Position numbers and translations under genes: made by a program
The notes under the pieces: generated by a model
The model's input: only the letters and a program-made list of their open reading frames with translations
Told to the model about the DNA's origin: nothing
Database searches by the model: none
Shown here: piece by piece, positions 24,001 through 35,453 of the stretch
How the letters are laid out: the number at the start of each line of letters is the position of its first letter
Numbering within the stretch: position 1 is the first letter of the stretch
Assembly (NCBI GenBank): GCA_021186555.1
Contig: JAJKFL010000004.1
Coordinates: 16,396,406-16,460,405 of the forward strand
DNA length: 64,000 nucleotides
From: Reticulitermes speratus
Lineage: Eukaryota > Arthropoda > Insecta > Blattodea > Rhinotermitidae
Reading direction: 5' to 3'

Positions 24001-26507
24001 TTAATTGGAGTCTGCACTACCTGGCTTATCGCATGTTATTGCTAGGACAGGCAGTGGACTGAACCGTTGAGTTGAAGATAGACATAAGCATGAAACTAAA
24101 ATTCAAATTAGTCACGAAGAAATCCTTACAGCAGAATGAAGGACATTTGCCTGTGGCCCCATATTGCACTAACCAGTGCAATGAACGTCTGCATTCATTT
24201 TTTTCTCCCCCCACTGATTACATATGAACTCAACACCCAGATAAGCCAGCATTACCACGAAAACTGAACACTTTATAAGACTGCAAATTAAACAGTGTCT
24301 CAGGAAATACGGTGACATGTATAGTTAGTTCCAAATGTTATAGCACAGTATCTCCACTTACAGAAAGAGATATTTGAAGTGAATAAATCTAGAAAAGAAG
24401 CTTAAAGTGAAAAATAAACAAAATAAAAATGACCTACAACTAAGCTGCGTAAAAATAGGTGGATTTTCTTGAAACTTTCGTAATGGGTAGATGGATTCAT
24501 TCTTAAGCGTGTACTTTTTATTTGAAGTTTTTATCTTTAAAAATGTATGAAATACGACGGATAATATCAGCACGTGCGAAAACGGGCATTTAAAGCGAAA
24601 AGAACTCCGGCCGTCAGCGGCCACTTTGGGATTTAAACCTACCGTACTGTAAAGGTTAATACTTGATGAATTCCCTAAACGCTTTTCCGTTCGAATGTCA
24701 GTATGTTTTCCATTCAAGAGCCAACGAAGTATTTTGACATGTGATCAAACAGAAGGTACATTATTTATATCACCACAGTAACTATTTCCAAACTGCAAAA
24801 TCCTAAATCTTTTAGGCAGTCCAAAATGTCCGCCAAAAGTAATCCTAAGTACAATAACCGCCTTCACAAAGGTACGACACTGGATCCTCTCCTAATGCAG
24901 TGAATTCAGTCTACATCTTAATACTGTAAATTAACCTGAATTTATTCCCATTCTGGCCTGGTGTCACAAGCTGTCGATTGACTTCATGTTTCTTATCGTA
25001 AATATATTTGCGCTTTTCTTCCTCTCCGTGCCCTAGCATCCCCTGTCCTTTCCATTTTCCTTGATTTGATAAACTAGCAGGCTAATATTTATTGAGTAAT
25101 ATAAAATATGAAGCCGCTTATTATGACATTGTCTTGAGTCTACCTGTTCTCTCGTAGTTCCAGATATTCTTTTCAGTACGAGAATATATAAAACATTCTT
25201 TTATAAATAAAGTAAACATTTATTTCTGTTTACAATATTGAAGAAACTGCAATACCTTGTAGTAACATTCCGTAGACTATGCTACAGAAATGTAGAAGCC
25301 TGTAACATAAAGAGACTAACATTAGTACTATTCCATTTGTTGACTGAAAACTAATTCAACAAAGGTTGTCTAATTGGAAGAAACTCCTACGGATTTACAC
25401 TCGGTCTAAAGAGTATAGGCGATGCTCTTAGTGAACAAACTCTATATTACAGAGTGGCCGCTCGATCTGAGACCATACTTTTCGGGTGTAATCAAAGACG
25501 GATAGGAAATTAGTGAAAGGAACTATGAATTACTTAATTGAATTTTATTATATTACCACATATCTAATTAATCTGAACGTTCGACTGACAAGATCCACTA
25601 TTTGACAGATTTTTGGCATAATCTATACGTATTTATTTCTTGCCACGTTGTTACTTCAGTTTTTATCCGTTACGTTACAGGAGATATTTTTACGTGTGTC
25701 TGAAAACTTGCAAGAACCTTTTCTGAAACAGAAACGATAAGGAGACGAGTATTTGTAAGCCATTGCTGTAGTTTGAATCTTCACCACTAACATCATTATC
25801 GTCTTGTTGTTTTAATCTACCGAATTGGCATATTGCTAAAATGTATCTATTCACGGGCTGGATTCAAGCGTCCATGTTGTTTTAAATTGTTAGTTTTGTC
25901 ATTCTGATGTCTGGGACCGACTTTTGTATAACATTCACTGCCTGTGTATTTAAAGTAGAATAAACTTCACGGTACACGTAGTTTGTCCATCCTTAAAGTT
26001 AAAGTAGCATGTTTTCTGAGCTGCCAGACGAAATAGTCTCACATCAGAGAGGACAAAAGTCTTGGTTTGAAATGCCTATATTAGGGCTTAGTTAAGAATC
26101 CTTCTGTGTCTGGTGTATCAATAATCACAGTCTTATGAATCAATGACAATTGCTTATCGATTGCCGTTTCTTTAATTTTGTTAAAAGTACCTTGGCAGAA
26201 TACTGCGTAAGTCTATTGGTACTACTGTTTTCATCATCATCTTCATTAACAACACCATCATTATCACTGTCTCCATCACCACCTCCACTATCGTCAGGAT
26301 ACTGGAGAAAAACTGCACACACGAGGAGCTCTATGATTTGTACCCTTCACCAAATAATATGACCATTTTAAGGTAGATGAGAGAGAGAGTGATATAAGAA
26401 AACAGTACAAAAATGCACAAATTAAATTGGCCTCCAACCCAGCACGGAAGAAGAAAACAAGGGTTATATGGGAAAATAATGTTAATATGACTAAATAAAT
26501 ATATCCG
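21073..26507. other. Long unannotated AT-rich stretch
   Basis: No gene recognised. A 104-codon plus frame at 21528-21842 and a 119-codon minus frame at 24358-24717 have no known motif. Small features: AAT repeats near 23641-23661, a purine-rich patch at 21930-22015, and an imperfect direct repeat of ~25 bp with 45-bp spacing (CGAACGGGAAAACACTG at 23802 and CGAATGGGAAAACATTG at 23845). Confidence 0.5.
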
Positions 26508-26564
26508 TGGATTAGTGTCCTTCTTGAAAAGCTAATAATTCCTCAGCTAGTTAAGAAATTCCCA
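26508..26564 (-). mobile_element. LINE family 1, distal 3' end (left of SINE)
   Basis: The complement reads GAATTTCTTAACTAGCTGAGGA...TTAGCTTTTCAAGAAGGAC, matching the 3' UTR at 48072-48115. It is the outer part of a LINE piece interrupted by the SINE at 26572. Confidence 0.75.
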
Positions 26565-26571
26565 ACATCAG

Positions 26572-26846
26572 AGCCGTGCAATAGCGCAGGCGGTTAGTCG
26601 CCGGCCTCTCACCTCGGAGGCCCGGGTTCGATCCCAGGTCTGGCCATGTCGGATTTGTTGTGAAAAGAGTGGCACTGGGACAGGTTTCTCCCCGAGTACT
26701 TCGGGTTTCCCCCTGTCAGTTTCACTCCACTGGTGCTCCATTACACGGAAAAAATAATCATCCTCATCACAGGGTTGCACAATAAGCTTCAAGGCTGCGG
26801 TGCGTCCGTAGCATCTACTGCGGGGCCCTTCACCACAAAAAAAGAC
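26572..26846 (+). mobile_element. SINE family A inserted into a LINE
   Basis: Same family as 20776-21072. The A box is degraded (TAGCGCAGGCGG, 26582-26593), the B box intact (GGTTCGATCCC, 26625-26635), the 3' end is CTGCGGTGCGTCCGTAGCATC...GCGGGGCCC with an A7 tail. It is flanked by the 7-bp direct repeat ACATCAG (26565-26571 and 26847-26853), read as the target site duplication. The minus frame across it (26568-26792) is a shadow. Confidence 0.9.
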
Positions 26847-27035
26847 ACATCAGTCTAGTCATTGTCCTTGATCCTATTTCTTGAATATTCAGATTAGTAT
26901 TATCGACCCTAAACGCCCCCTTTACGTTGCCCCTTTTATTCAGTTTCCTCATCAAAATTGTTTATGGAACTCTCCTCTCGCCCGTAAGTGTAACTTACCC
27001 CGCCCATCTGATTCTTATTGATTAATATTAACGTG
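26847..27035 (-). mobile_element. LINE family 1 tail, right of the SINE
   Basis: The complement of 26940-27030 aligns with 47818-47900 (the [10 protein letters not shown] ... GRGAYRIL region), and that of 26850-26880 with the CAGGATAGGGACAGG region (48003-48017). With 26508-26564 it forms one minus-strand LINE relic split by the SINE. Frames are broken. Confidence 0.65.
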
Positions 27036-29696
27036 AAACTTAGGGTAGTGTGTGTGGGAGGGAATGGGACTGAATTCATGAGGCCAGCGATAGGTAACAT
27101 TGTGAGCTTTGTGAAAACGGTAATTAATTTTCGGTCCCTAAACATGCATGCAGTTAAGTTATTAGCTGAGCGATTAGCAGCTTCTCAAGAAAGAAGTCGT
27201 CTAATTTCCTTAAATCATCATCATGAACCCTTCATTATGTTTTTCACTTACTAATAGTGTATAAAACATTTAAAAACAGCCTTAATGCAGATATGTTCTG
27301 AAAACTCGAAGGTTTGAAATATGAAAGCAGGAACCATATTATTTTGAATTATATTTGCCTCTCCATAGGAGTTATATTTACGGATATTCCAGTTGCAGAA
27401 CACCCATTACACTGGGGTAGTGAGTGAATGAACACTGACTGTGTGTGGCTGGAAGTGAAATAAAAATTGGAGGGATGAGAGGAAGGGAGTTTGCACGAAC
27501 CACGATGCAATGATTCTGGATGAGTTAGGCTTCAGAGTAGTTTTAATTGGAACAGCAGTGGCTTTTTGGAGGAGAAACGGATTTTAGGAATGTGGAATGT
27601 TGTGCTGGACGTTCGGAAACTGGTACATGTCACATACATATTTATAAAGTTTTGAGTAGGACCATGTTAGCCTCCCTTTTAGGCCCTTCAATACAGTGTA
27701 TGTATAATGGAGATAATTTACTGTGCGTATTTTAATGGACTATCAAACCCTGACTTTTACAGTAAGTTAGATAATTTTTTTCGCATGTAGTGAATGATGG
27801 TACCTATGGAAAATCTCTTTGGATGCTACGCGTGTATGCATAAATATGAATGTGTGTGTGTTTGTGTGCAAGACGTGATTAGCAATTTTGGTATTTTGCG
27901 TGAATGGTTTTAATTTACATGTGTTTTTACATTTCCGATAAAACTGACGTAGTTTTGAATTAAACATGTCATTTCGTTGTTCTGTTTCCGTCTATAAATT
28001 GTTACAGAAAGCAAGTGGAATGCAGAGATGTTCCATTCATCCCTAGTTCATGATCTTCACAGATCAACATTCCCCTTCACGTTACATATAATATTGTAAC
28101 ACAGAACGTAACAGGATAATCATCCTTTTGTGAAACGTTCTGACAAAATTATATCCAGTGAATATAGCCTATACGAAATACGTTAGTACTGAAGTTTAAA
28201 TATTTAAGCCCAGTGGTTTCCATGCGTACCATAAATTCAATTATTTAAAACTCTGTATTCCTCCAATATAATCTCTTATTCATAATTCTAGGGATAAAGA
28301 GTGATTAATTTACTGAACACAATTAAATGATTTACCTTTACAACAGAGAAGTAATGTCTTCTCTCTGAGTTAGGAACTGAATTCTTAGAGGTACATAATA
28401 TCAGTTTAATGATTCTTGTGATTAACGGTAACTACTAAACTCCCAAATATTTTTTACTTACCTCCTTAAAATGTTGGTTACATTTTGAGTCGTTTCAAAA
28501 ACACAAACAAAAGAATGAGCATTTATGTGCCCGTGTTCCTGATTACAGATTTGTTCTACCTTTGTGTTTTAGTTGCTCAAATGTGAAAGACGTGAATGCA
28601 TTACATAGCGTTATTATTCATCCCTCTGCCAAGCTACTCATAAATTTTCATTAAATAGAATATATGGCACCTGAATCAGAATTTGCAATAGAGTTCATTT
28701 TGATAATGAATATCATACACAATTCATGTAATTCATAAACCTCAAATTGAATTTTACTTTCCAAAGCACGAAATATATCCGCCTACAGTTTTATCCTAAT
28801 GCTTATCCAAAAGGTATATGCAAGTATTTAGCGAAAAAAAGGATAATCTCTGTCATTTATAGTGCCTAGTCAGTCATACACGTAGTCCTAAGACAAATAA
28901 CGTAATTTTGAAAGAAATTAATATGTAAGCCTGTAACAAATAATGCACTTTGAAATGTTGCACAGAGACAGTATTTCTATTCCATTAAGTTTGCTTAAAA
29001 ATAACATACGAAGGAATTGCTACAGGTTTGCTAAAACTAGAACTCAATAGTCGTCTCTTTTTATACACAGGAGAATTTAGACAGAAAGACAGAACGTGTG
29101 AAGATTAGTGAATTCACATCACGAAAAGTAAAATAAATCAATAACAGGATCATCAGGATATTAACATCCTAAAAGACACATTGAAAGCTGTCATGCATTT
29201 TAATTAGGTATAAAGTTAGCACATGATCAGGCAGGATGCGTCTGTTTGTACTCAAATATTTCTGTACCAACTTAATGGATTTTATATTAGTGTTGCGTGT
29301 TGCAGAAAATTTATATTAAATGCTGCTAGAAATACATTGATTTATTTTCTGTTAACTCTACCTCCTACTTCATGCTGAACTAAAGTCTAAGCTTATAAAT
29401 TATTCCCACGCAGCTCAACTTACAAAACTTTTATCCAGCCCCCGACAGAAATGCAATGGAAATTCCGCGGGTTATAAATCGTGTGAGTAGCCAGATGTTG
29501 CAAACACTCTCTGAGAGCAATAATCGATAATGGATAAACAGACTGGTATCTATATGTTGAGTTTTATTTCTAATTAAAACAGATTGTTTTTAGTAACCAT
29601 AAAATCAAAACATCATACCAATAAAATATGCAGCTAATAAGTTATAGGCCAATTTTGAATGATCCATAACCGTACATTGAAATATTGGATACGTAG
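27036..29696. other. Unannotated AT-rich stretch
   Basis: No gene recognised; frames stay under 80 codons. A GT-rich patch lies at 27846-27868. Confidence 0.5.
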
Positions 29697-29750
29697 AAAA
29701 ACCAACAAATGCACTTAAGTGTATGAAATTATATTGTACAAACCGTATAT

Positions 29751-29792
29751 CTCCTGCATATTAAGGCCACTAATGCGGCCATCTTCAGGGAG
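29751..29792 (-). ncRNA. Hammerhead-like motif, altered core (left arm of copy 2)
   Basis: On the minus strand: CTCC, core CTGAAGA, extra T, helix II GGCC/GGCC with an 8-base loop, then TTAATATGCA and GGAG, pairing back to CTCC. The GAA box expected after helix II is TTA, so two core bases differ and catalysis is unlikely. Confidence 0.35.
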
Positions 29793-30006
29793 GTGCATTA
29801 CAAAGAATACATATATCGAAACATTACAGACGTTTCTGGAAGCAATACACAGATATAAAATGTTAAATTTTAAAATAATTTTTTAAAGATTAAAGTACAG
29901 ATAAATATTTGTGATTGATTCTGATGGATATCGAATAGTATGTGTTTAGTAAACACCATCCAAGTAAGGGTGTACACCTTTGCTTGGATGTTATTTTTCG
30001 ATATAT

Positions 30007-30050
30007 GTATCCCTGAAGACGGCCGCATGAGTGGCCTTAACATGTAGGAG
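30007..30050 (+). ncRNA. Hammerhead-like motif, altered core (right arm of copy 2)
   Basis: CTGAAGA (30013-30019), extra C, GGCC (30021-30024), loop, GGCC (30033-30036), TTAACATGTA, GGAG. Same GA-to-TT change as in the left arm, so the change predates or was copied with the palindrome. Helix I is only about 3 bp here. Confidence 0.35.
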
Positions 30051-30641
30051 TTATACGTTGTGTATAATATACTTTCATACACTGACGTGCATTTGTCAGT
30101 TTTGCTATCGTATCCCAGTTATAGGCCTATCATTTCAGACCAAAATATTACTTGTTTTCTTATGAAATAGAGTTGTATCAGCTTTCAATTTCTAAAGTTA
30201 TTATTGGAAAACCCTTTGCAATATAACGGGAAATCTCTTATATCTGTATTTATATTGCCACAACGAACCATTTTAACACAAAATGAAAGTGACAACATTT
30301 TTTTCATTACTGGGAGAATTTTTTGAAATTCATATTTATTTGTCCGTTAGAACTATTAATTCGTTTAATTTGTACTCTTATTCTTCAAAGAGCTTGATTT
30401 TTAACACATTTTTAAATATGTAAAAATGATCAGAAATTCAGAACGGCGTAGCGTGCACACATATTCGTACGAGTATAATGTACACAAATTCATAAACTTT
30501 CCATATATATCTTCATAAAAGAGATTAGTAGTCATGTAGATCTTCAATTCTATATTTGTATGTATCATAAATAAACACTCATACCATTGAAGATTGCAAA
30601 ACTTGAAAGAATTATAGTCTTAATTCACCGTGCATTTTTGT

Positions 30642-30788
30642 ATTATAGACAGTTACCAACAAATGCACAAACCATAAATAAAGGCATAAATCAACCTTTT
30701 ATCATAATGTGTAGGGTTTTAATTATGATAAAAGGTTGATTTATGCCTTTATTTATGGTTTGTGCATTTGTTGGTAACTGTCTATAAT
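30642..30788. repeat. Perfect 67-bp inverted repeat (hairpin), 13-nt loop
   Basis: Arms 30642-30708 and 30722-30788 are exactly complementary over all 67 positions; loop 30709-30721. Each arm contains CCAACAAATGCAC or its complement (30656-30668, 30762-30774), the string found at the ends of the palindromic elements at 817 and 29697. No coding content. It may be a minimal internal-deletion derivative of that family. The absence of any mismatch implies recent origin or gene conversion between arms. Confidence 0.97.
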
Positions 30789-30914
30789 TTAAAGAATTAT
30801 ATGTGATCTCAAGAGTACAGAAAATCTTTCCACACTTAATGTTATACATATTCCGTACAGTTACCTTACAAATACAAGTCTTATTTCCAGCCACTGCACG
30901 AAAGTAATTTTTAT

Positions 30915-30959
30915 GCTCCTACATGTTTCGGCTACGTATTTTAGCCATCATCATGGAGC
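30915..30959 (-). ncRNA. Hammerhead-ribozyme-like motif, best helix set
   Basis: On the minus strand: helix I GCTCC; ATGATGA (hammerhead box CUGANGA with only C3 changed to A); extra T; helix II GGCT/AGCC (9-base loop); GAAAC; AT; GTA; then GGAGC, perfectly complementary to GCTCC. All three helices form; helix III is just AC/GT closed by two bases. Very short helix III is a known trait of hammerheads in Penelope-like elements. One core substitution may abolish cleavage. Confidence 0.5.
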
Positions 30960-31071
30960 CAATAATATAATAAAGACATGAGCTGCGTATTTTACGTCTG
31001 TAAATGGTAGTGTGTGTACATTACCATTTAACGACGTACAAAACGCTGCTTATGTTTCTATTATATTATTA

Positions 31072-31116
31072 GTTCCATCATGATGGCTGCAATACGTAGC
31101 AGAAACATGAAGGAGC
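31072..31116 (+). ncRNA. Hammerhead-like motif (partner arm of copy 3)
   Basis: Inverted partner of 30915-30959. GTTCC/GGAGC can pair with a G-T wobble, GAAAC is kept (31102-31106), but the first box reads ATCATGA and helix II is weakened (GGCT against AGCA). Likely inactive. Confidence 0.4.
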
Positions 31117-31149
31117 ATAAAATTACTCTTGTGCAGTGGTTGGAAATAA

Positions 31150-31770
31150 TTGAAATGTAGAATCTTTCCATTTTATTTTCCATAACTGTATTTATTAGTC
31201 TAAACAGATTATCTGAATTTCAACAATTAACAAAACAACACATTTACCCTTTTATACCAATAAGACAGAAGTGTTTTAAACCTAGCAAATCATCTTCAGT
31301 GTCTTTACAACATATCAGTAATTATTATGGAAACTTGAAATATTCATGAGCATTCTTTAACAACGAATACTCAAATATTTAAAAATACATGTACTTGTTT
31401 GGCAAGCAGGATTTCATATTTACATAAAAAATTAATACGTAGCCCAGCCCACCTGTATCCAGGAAGTTGCCTTACTGCCATTATGTTACTTACATGCCCA
31501 AATCTTTATTACTGTTCTTTACTAAAAATAATGACATTATATAATTTATTATTGTACTTGAGTTTTCGTCGATGCTGTTGGGTGTTCTACTTGTGTTACA
31601 GACTTCTTTATCTTTGTGACTCTTCTTTCTTTCTGCGACGACATATAGAGTTCGTAACTTAAACTCGTTTACACATCTTGTTTCTTTAGATATCTCGTGT
31701 AACACAGCATGTTGCTTCACTTGACTCGTGTGAAATACCTGCACAAGAAATAAAAAGGCAGCTGTAAATT
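31150..31770. other. Spacer between palindromic element and PLE remnant
   Basis: Contains overlapping frames at 31399-31662 (plus, 87 codons) and 31490-31744 (minus, 84 codons), neither recognised. May include the 5' untranslated part of the decayed Penelope-like element. Confidence 0.4.
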
Positions 31771-32740
31771 TTAGACTAAAAGATGAGGTTAAGATATTGT
31801 ATAAAAATAAGCAGTGATTACGTATACAACTTTATGAAGCTCATAAAATTGGACAAAACCTAGCCGTTTATAGGAAATAATACAAATTAAAAATTTTAAA
31901 CCAAGAAATGAAGAAAATGATAGACTCAAAATTGAATTAAATGAACGTTTACGAACATAAAGTAACGTAGACAACAAAGGACCTAAATCACACTTATAAC
32001 CTGCCGACGTTTATGGAAATATGAAACTTCATAATGGAGGTCTACATTAAAATATTCTCCCTAAAAATAATGACATGCAAAGGCTACAGAAGTTAACTGA
32101 CGAAACTGAAGCAGCTATACAAAAATTACATATACGTAAAAATTATGGTAGTGACACTCTGAAAAACGAAGCCTGCACAAAACCATAGAAAGAATAAAAT
32201 CTCAGGCAACAGAAACGGGTAATCGTGAATTCAAAATTGTGAAAATCATTTCATTGTAATTAAGAAACACAAAATACACATTGCTAAACCCATCAAATAT
32301 AACACAGTACTAGAAGAAGAACAAATATCTTCAAAGTTTAGCCGTTTGCCGAAAAAAAAACAAAAAAAGGAAAATCAAAATCCGATGCAATTACAGCATT
32401 TCAAAGAAATATAAAAGTGGTTAACATAAACGTTTATAAATTACAGATAAAAACAATGTATTTAATTTAAGTGATTTAATCTCCAAGTTTCGGAACCAAA
32501 AGCTTTATTAAGATCATATAAGGACGGCTGTTGTTATTTACATTAAGGCCGTTAAATATAGTCCTAGAAATTGGTGAAATTAATTTCTGACAGCCGCAGA
32601 ACTCAGTTCGAAACTGTATAGAATAGCAAAATTACAGAACAGACGGCTAAAGAAAATTCTCATTCAGTTACAAATCTAATATTAATAATACCAAATAATG
32701 TACAGAGCAAATGCAAAAAAATTGAAATCTAGAAAGACAG
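31771..32740 (+). mobile_element. Decayed Penelope-like element (PLE), N-terminal coding region
   Basis: The plus strand, with many stops and frame changes, reads NFRLKDEVKILYKNKQ then LRIQLYEAH (31766-31845), KIELNERLR in another frame (~31930-31955), NKGPKSHL (~31974-31998), NGGLH (~32034-32048), and KNNDMQRLQKLTDETEAAIQ followed by KLHI (~32062-32135). This ordered set (DEVK..LY.K, QLYEAH, ETEAAI.KL after a G..H/P box) is what I recall of the region before the reverse transcriptase in PLE polyproteins, elements that normally end in a GIY-YIG endonuclease. No convincing reverse transcriptase core or GIY-YIG domain follows; relatedness beyond ~32250 is weak. Non-functional pseudogene. Confidence 0.55.
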
Positions 32741-32744
32741 CAGA

Positions 32745-33844
32745 CATTTCCATTTATATATTTCCAGCGCCACTAAGAATTTTACAATTTTTCTGACTGT
32801 TGAGTACTCAAGGGTTCTAATAAAGGAGAGGAAATTAAAAGAGTTAATAGGCAAATTGCATTACATACAGGATTTCTGCAAGCCAATAAATCGGTTTGTT
32901 TTCAAACGGAACTGGGTTCTTGAATTGTATATCACTGCCTTTGATCCATCGTAAAAAGTTTTCTTTTCGTTCTATTCCTTTTAAACTTTATGTTTTCTCT
33001 TTTATTTCTCTTAGTTGTCAGGAGTCTGAGAGACGGCAACACAAACATACAGAGAACAAAGTATCCAACTGACTCTGAATTCAGTCGAACTTTTAAGGAA
33101 TGAAATGCGCGACTGTGATGGAACGCTCTGTAGCACACTATTGACACACAAAGAGAAGATTGCCTGACAGCGGGAAAGAAGATTGAAGGAATTTAAGATT
33201 CCACGAAAAAAGATTAGAGGAATATTGGTTTCTTTCCCTTCTGATGGATTTTCGTGTACATTACATATAAGGTTCTTACAATTATGCGGTTATTTTATCT
33301 GCGTATAACACGTGACAACACACGTCGACATTTAACGAGATTCCAGCTTAAAGGCATAGATGTAAAAAAGTTGTATGACAATAAGAATAGGAAGAGAACA
33401 AGAAAGAGAGGAAGAAGAAAAAAAACAAGAAAGTAGAAAAATTTCATTGCAAAGGTTTTTTGACAATAGCATTTTACAGGGGGATTTTCCTTGTGAGTTC
33501 GTAGTCGGATGAAATAATATTCCCCTATGCAGGTGAAATAAGCAAGAATAGGTTGAATAAGTAAAGGTAAAGAACACCCTAATTTCAACATTTGAATCTA
33601 TAGGTCCATAAACGTATCGGATAAAAATATTCAGCGTGATTACTGTTATATTTGAAGTACATAATTTCGAAAATCAAGCATTTGCATAAAATTTACATGT
33701 GTATTTGAGCTTTTACTGATGTGAACTAAGGCTATGAAACAGTACCGATAACGCAACAACAAAGATACTCGCAAATGCGTTGATGTTAACTTTAAACACG
33801 CCATGAAAAATATGGTGGAATCCAGGTATACTTACACACATTTT
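32745..33844. other. Unannotated stretch
   Basis: No gene recognised. Purine-rich run at 33365-33435 gives Arg/Lys-rich frames (33254-33436) and mirror Phe/Leu-rich minus frames (33295-33591); composition artefacts. Confidence 0.5.
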
Positions 33845-34055
33845 TAATCTAGGCGCTAGGTGAGGTTAGTGATCAGGTTTACCCCGGGAAAAGCGGCCGC
33901 GTTACCAACTGGATAAAGGGACTGTTTCGGCGCCAGAGCCGGTCAGAAAAATTTGGGGAAAAAGTCGCCTGCCTTTCCTGGAATTCGAACCACGATTTCT
34001 CACTTATCCAGTCCGCAGTCTAATCGTTATACAGTCTAGCCTACTCCGATTTAAA
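33845..34055 (-). mobile_element. tRNA-derived SINE related to family B
   Basis: On the minus strand the head at 34050-34021 (TAGGCTAGACTGTATAACGA) is followed by a B box GGTTCGAATTCC (33979-33990), then a GC-rich body with GGCGCC and GCGGCCGC. Same block order as the copy at 36844-37121 but diverged or partly rearranged in the body. Confidence 0.6.
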
Positions 34056-35413
34056 AGACAAAAAAATAAAATTGGAATTTATTATTTCAAATAATTTATT
34101 ATTTCAAATCCGCTTGTAGCCAAAATTTCAATACATGGACTAATTTTATACAATCCCCAATATGAAGTATCACTAAAATCCATCGGGTGAGAGGAGAGTT
34201 GTTGAATGCCACAGACGGACAGATGTGGCGAAGCCAGTAATCGCAGTACTTTCTACAAAGGGGCCTACAATTTTAAAGTACTTTGTTAAATGTGTCGTTT
34301 GCTACCAGGAGTGAAAGTTCTTATTTTAAAGTTGTAGAATATGTGGGGTAAATAAAGTAGCAGGCAGAATTTAAGGGGCCCAAATTAAACCAAAATCAAA
34401 TTATATCGACACAACTTAGTGTCAGTTTCATCGAAATCGGTTTGAATAAATTGGTGACGTAAACGACCAACATAACGGTAGACACAAGTATACTTAACAG
34501 TTGTTATAAACGTAAATAAATATAAGGTGCCAAACCGTTTTTGAGAAAGCATGCTGTGAGTATAATTTTGCAAAAAGTATAATAGCTCATTAATACTCTT
34601 TGCTTGAAATTAACTAACATGTAATAAACTAATTACGCTCTGGGACAGATTTCTTTGCGAATAATTCTTATTTCCCCTGTCATTATCATTCCACCAATTT
34701 TTCGTACTAATATTTCATTTATCTAACACTAAGATTACATAAACTTAGAAATTGAAAGTGTCGTTAAATAAACATACTACACTACATATACTAAACAGTC
34801 AGAATAGATTTCTCATTTATTTATTTATTTATTAAGAGTCCTGTCACGAACATAAAGCACATAGTGTCCAATAATGCGGCAAAGAATATTCAGAACATTG
34901 GAATGGTTGAGTAAGGAATTTGCCTGCGGGGATTCAGGAAAACAAAGACCAAAGCAACAAGTAAGCCGCAATTTGACTCAGGGTCTCCCGAATATAACGA
35001 CGTCCTGCGTAATCACTATATTCGCATGGCCCAATAAAATATTTCCAATATACATATATACAAACTTACATGAAATGAAAAACAAAGTATCTTAAAAATA
35101 ATCTTGGTCGTACAGAAATATCGCTTATTATATCAACCTTACCATTCATTTGCGTTTGTCTATATAAAACTAGAATAGAAAATAAAATGTAACATAAGTA
35201 AATGTACTTTAACGTTATTATGTTCTTCTTTTCTGAAATTCTTGTATTCTAAGGAATACAAAATTCACGTTTCTAAAACAGTTCAGTACGAAACGAATTT
35301 CAACATTTCGAGAAAATCCTGATCCTTTTCCCTTTCCTGTGTAGAACCAAACATATAACAGCAGATTGCAATAAGGTGCCCAGAAGCGCTACGGATTCGT
35401 GCAAAATGTGTTT

Positions 35414-35453
<40 letters not shown>

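Larger units (their letters stand above)
29697..30102. mobile_element. Palindromic element with hammerhead-like arms (copy 2)
   Basis: Inverted ends of about 95 bp: CCAACAAATGCAC (29702-29714) against GTGCATTTGTCAG (30087-30099), AAGTGTATGAAA against TTTCATACACT, then a ~42-nt motif in each arm (29751-29792 minus, 30007-30050 plus). Interior about 210 bp, no coding content. Same architecture as 817-1126, different interior. Confidence 0.6.
30882..31149. mobile_element. Palindromic element with hammerhead-like arms (copy 3)
   Basis: 268 bp, symmetric about ~31015. The ends TTATTTCC(A)GCCACTGCAC and the complement of GTGCAGTGGTTGGAAATAA pair. Each arm then carries a ~45-nt hammerhead-like motif (30915-30959 minus, 31072-31116 plus), and the inner parts pair loosely (GCGTATTTTACGTC, AATGGTA). 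No coding sequence. It lies about 630 bp upstream of Penelope-like coding remnants on the plus strand. Confidence 0.7.
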
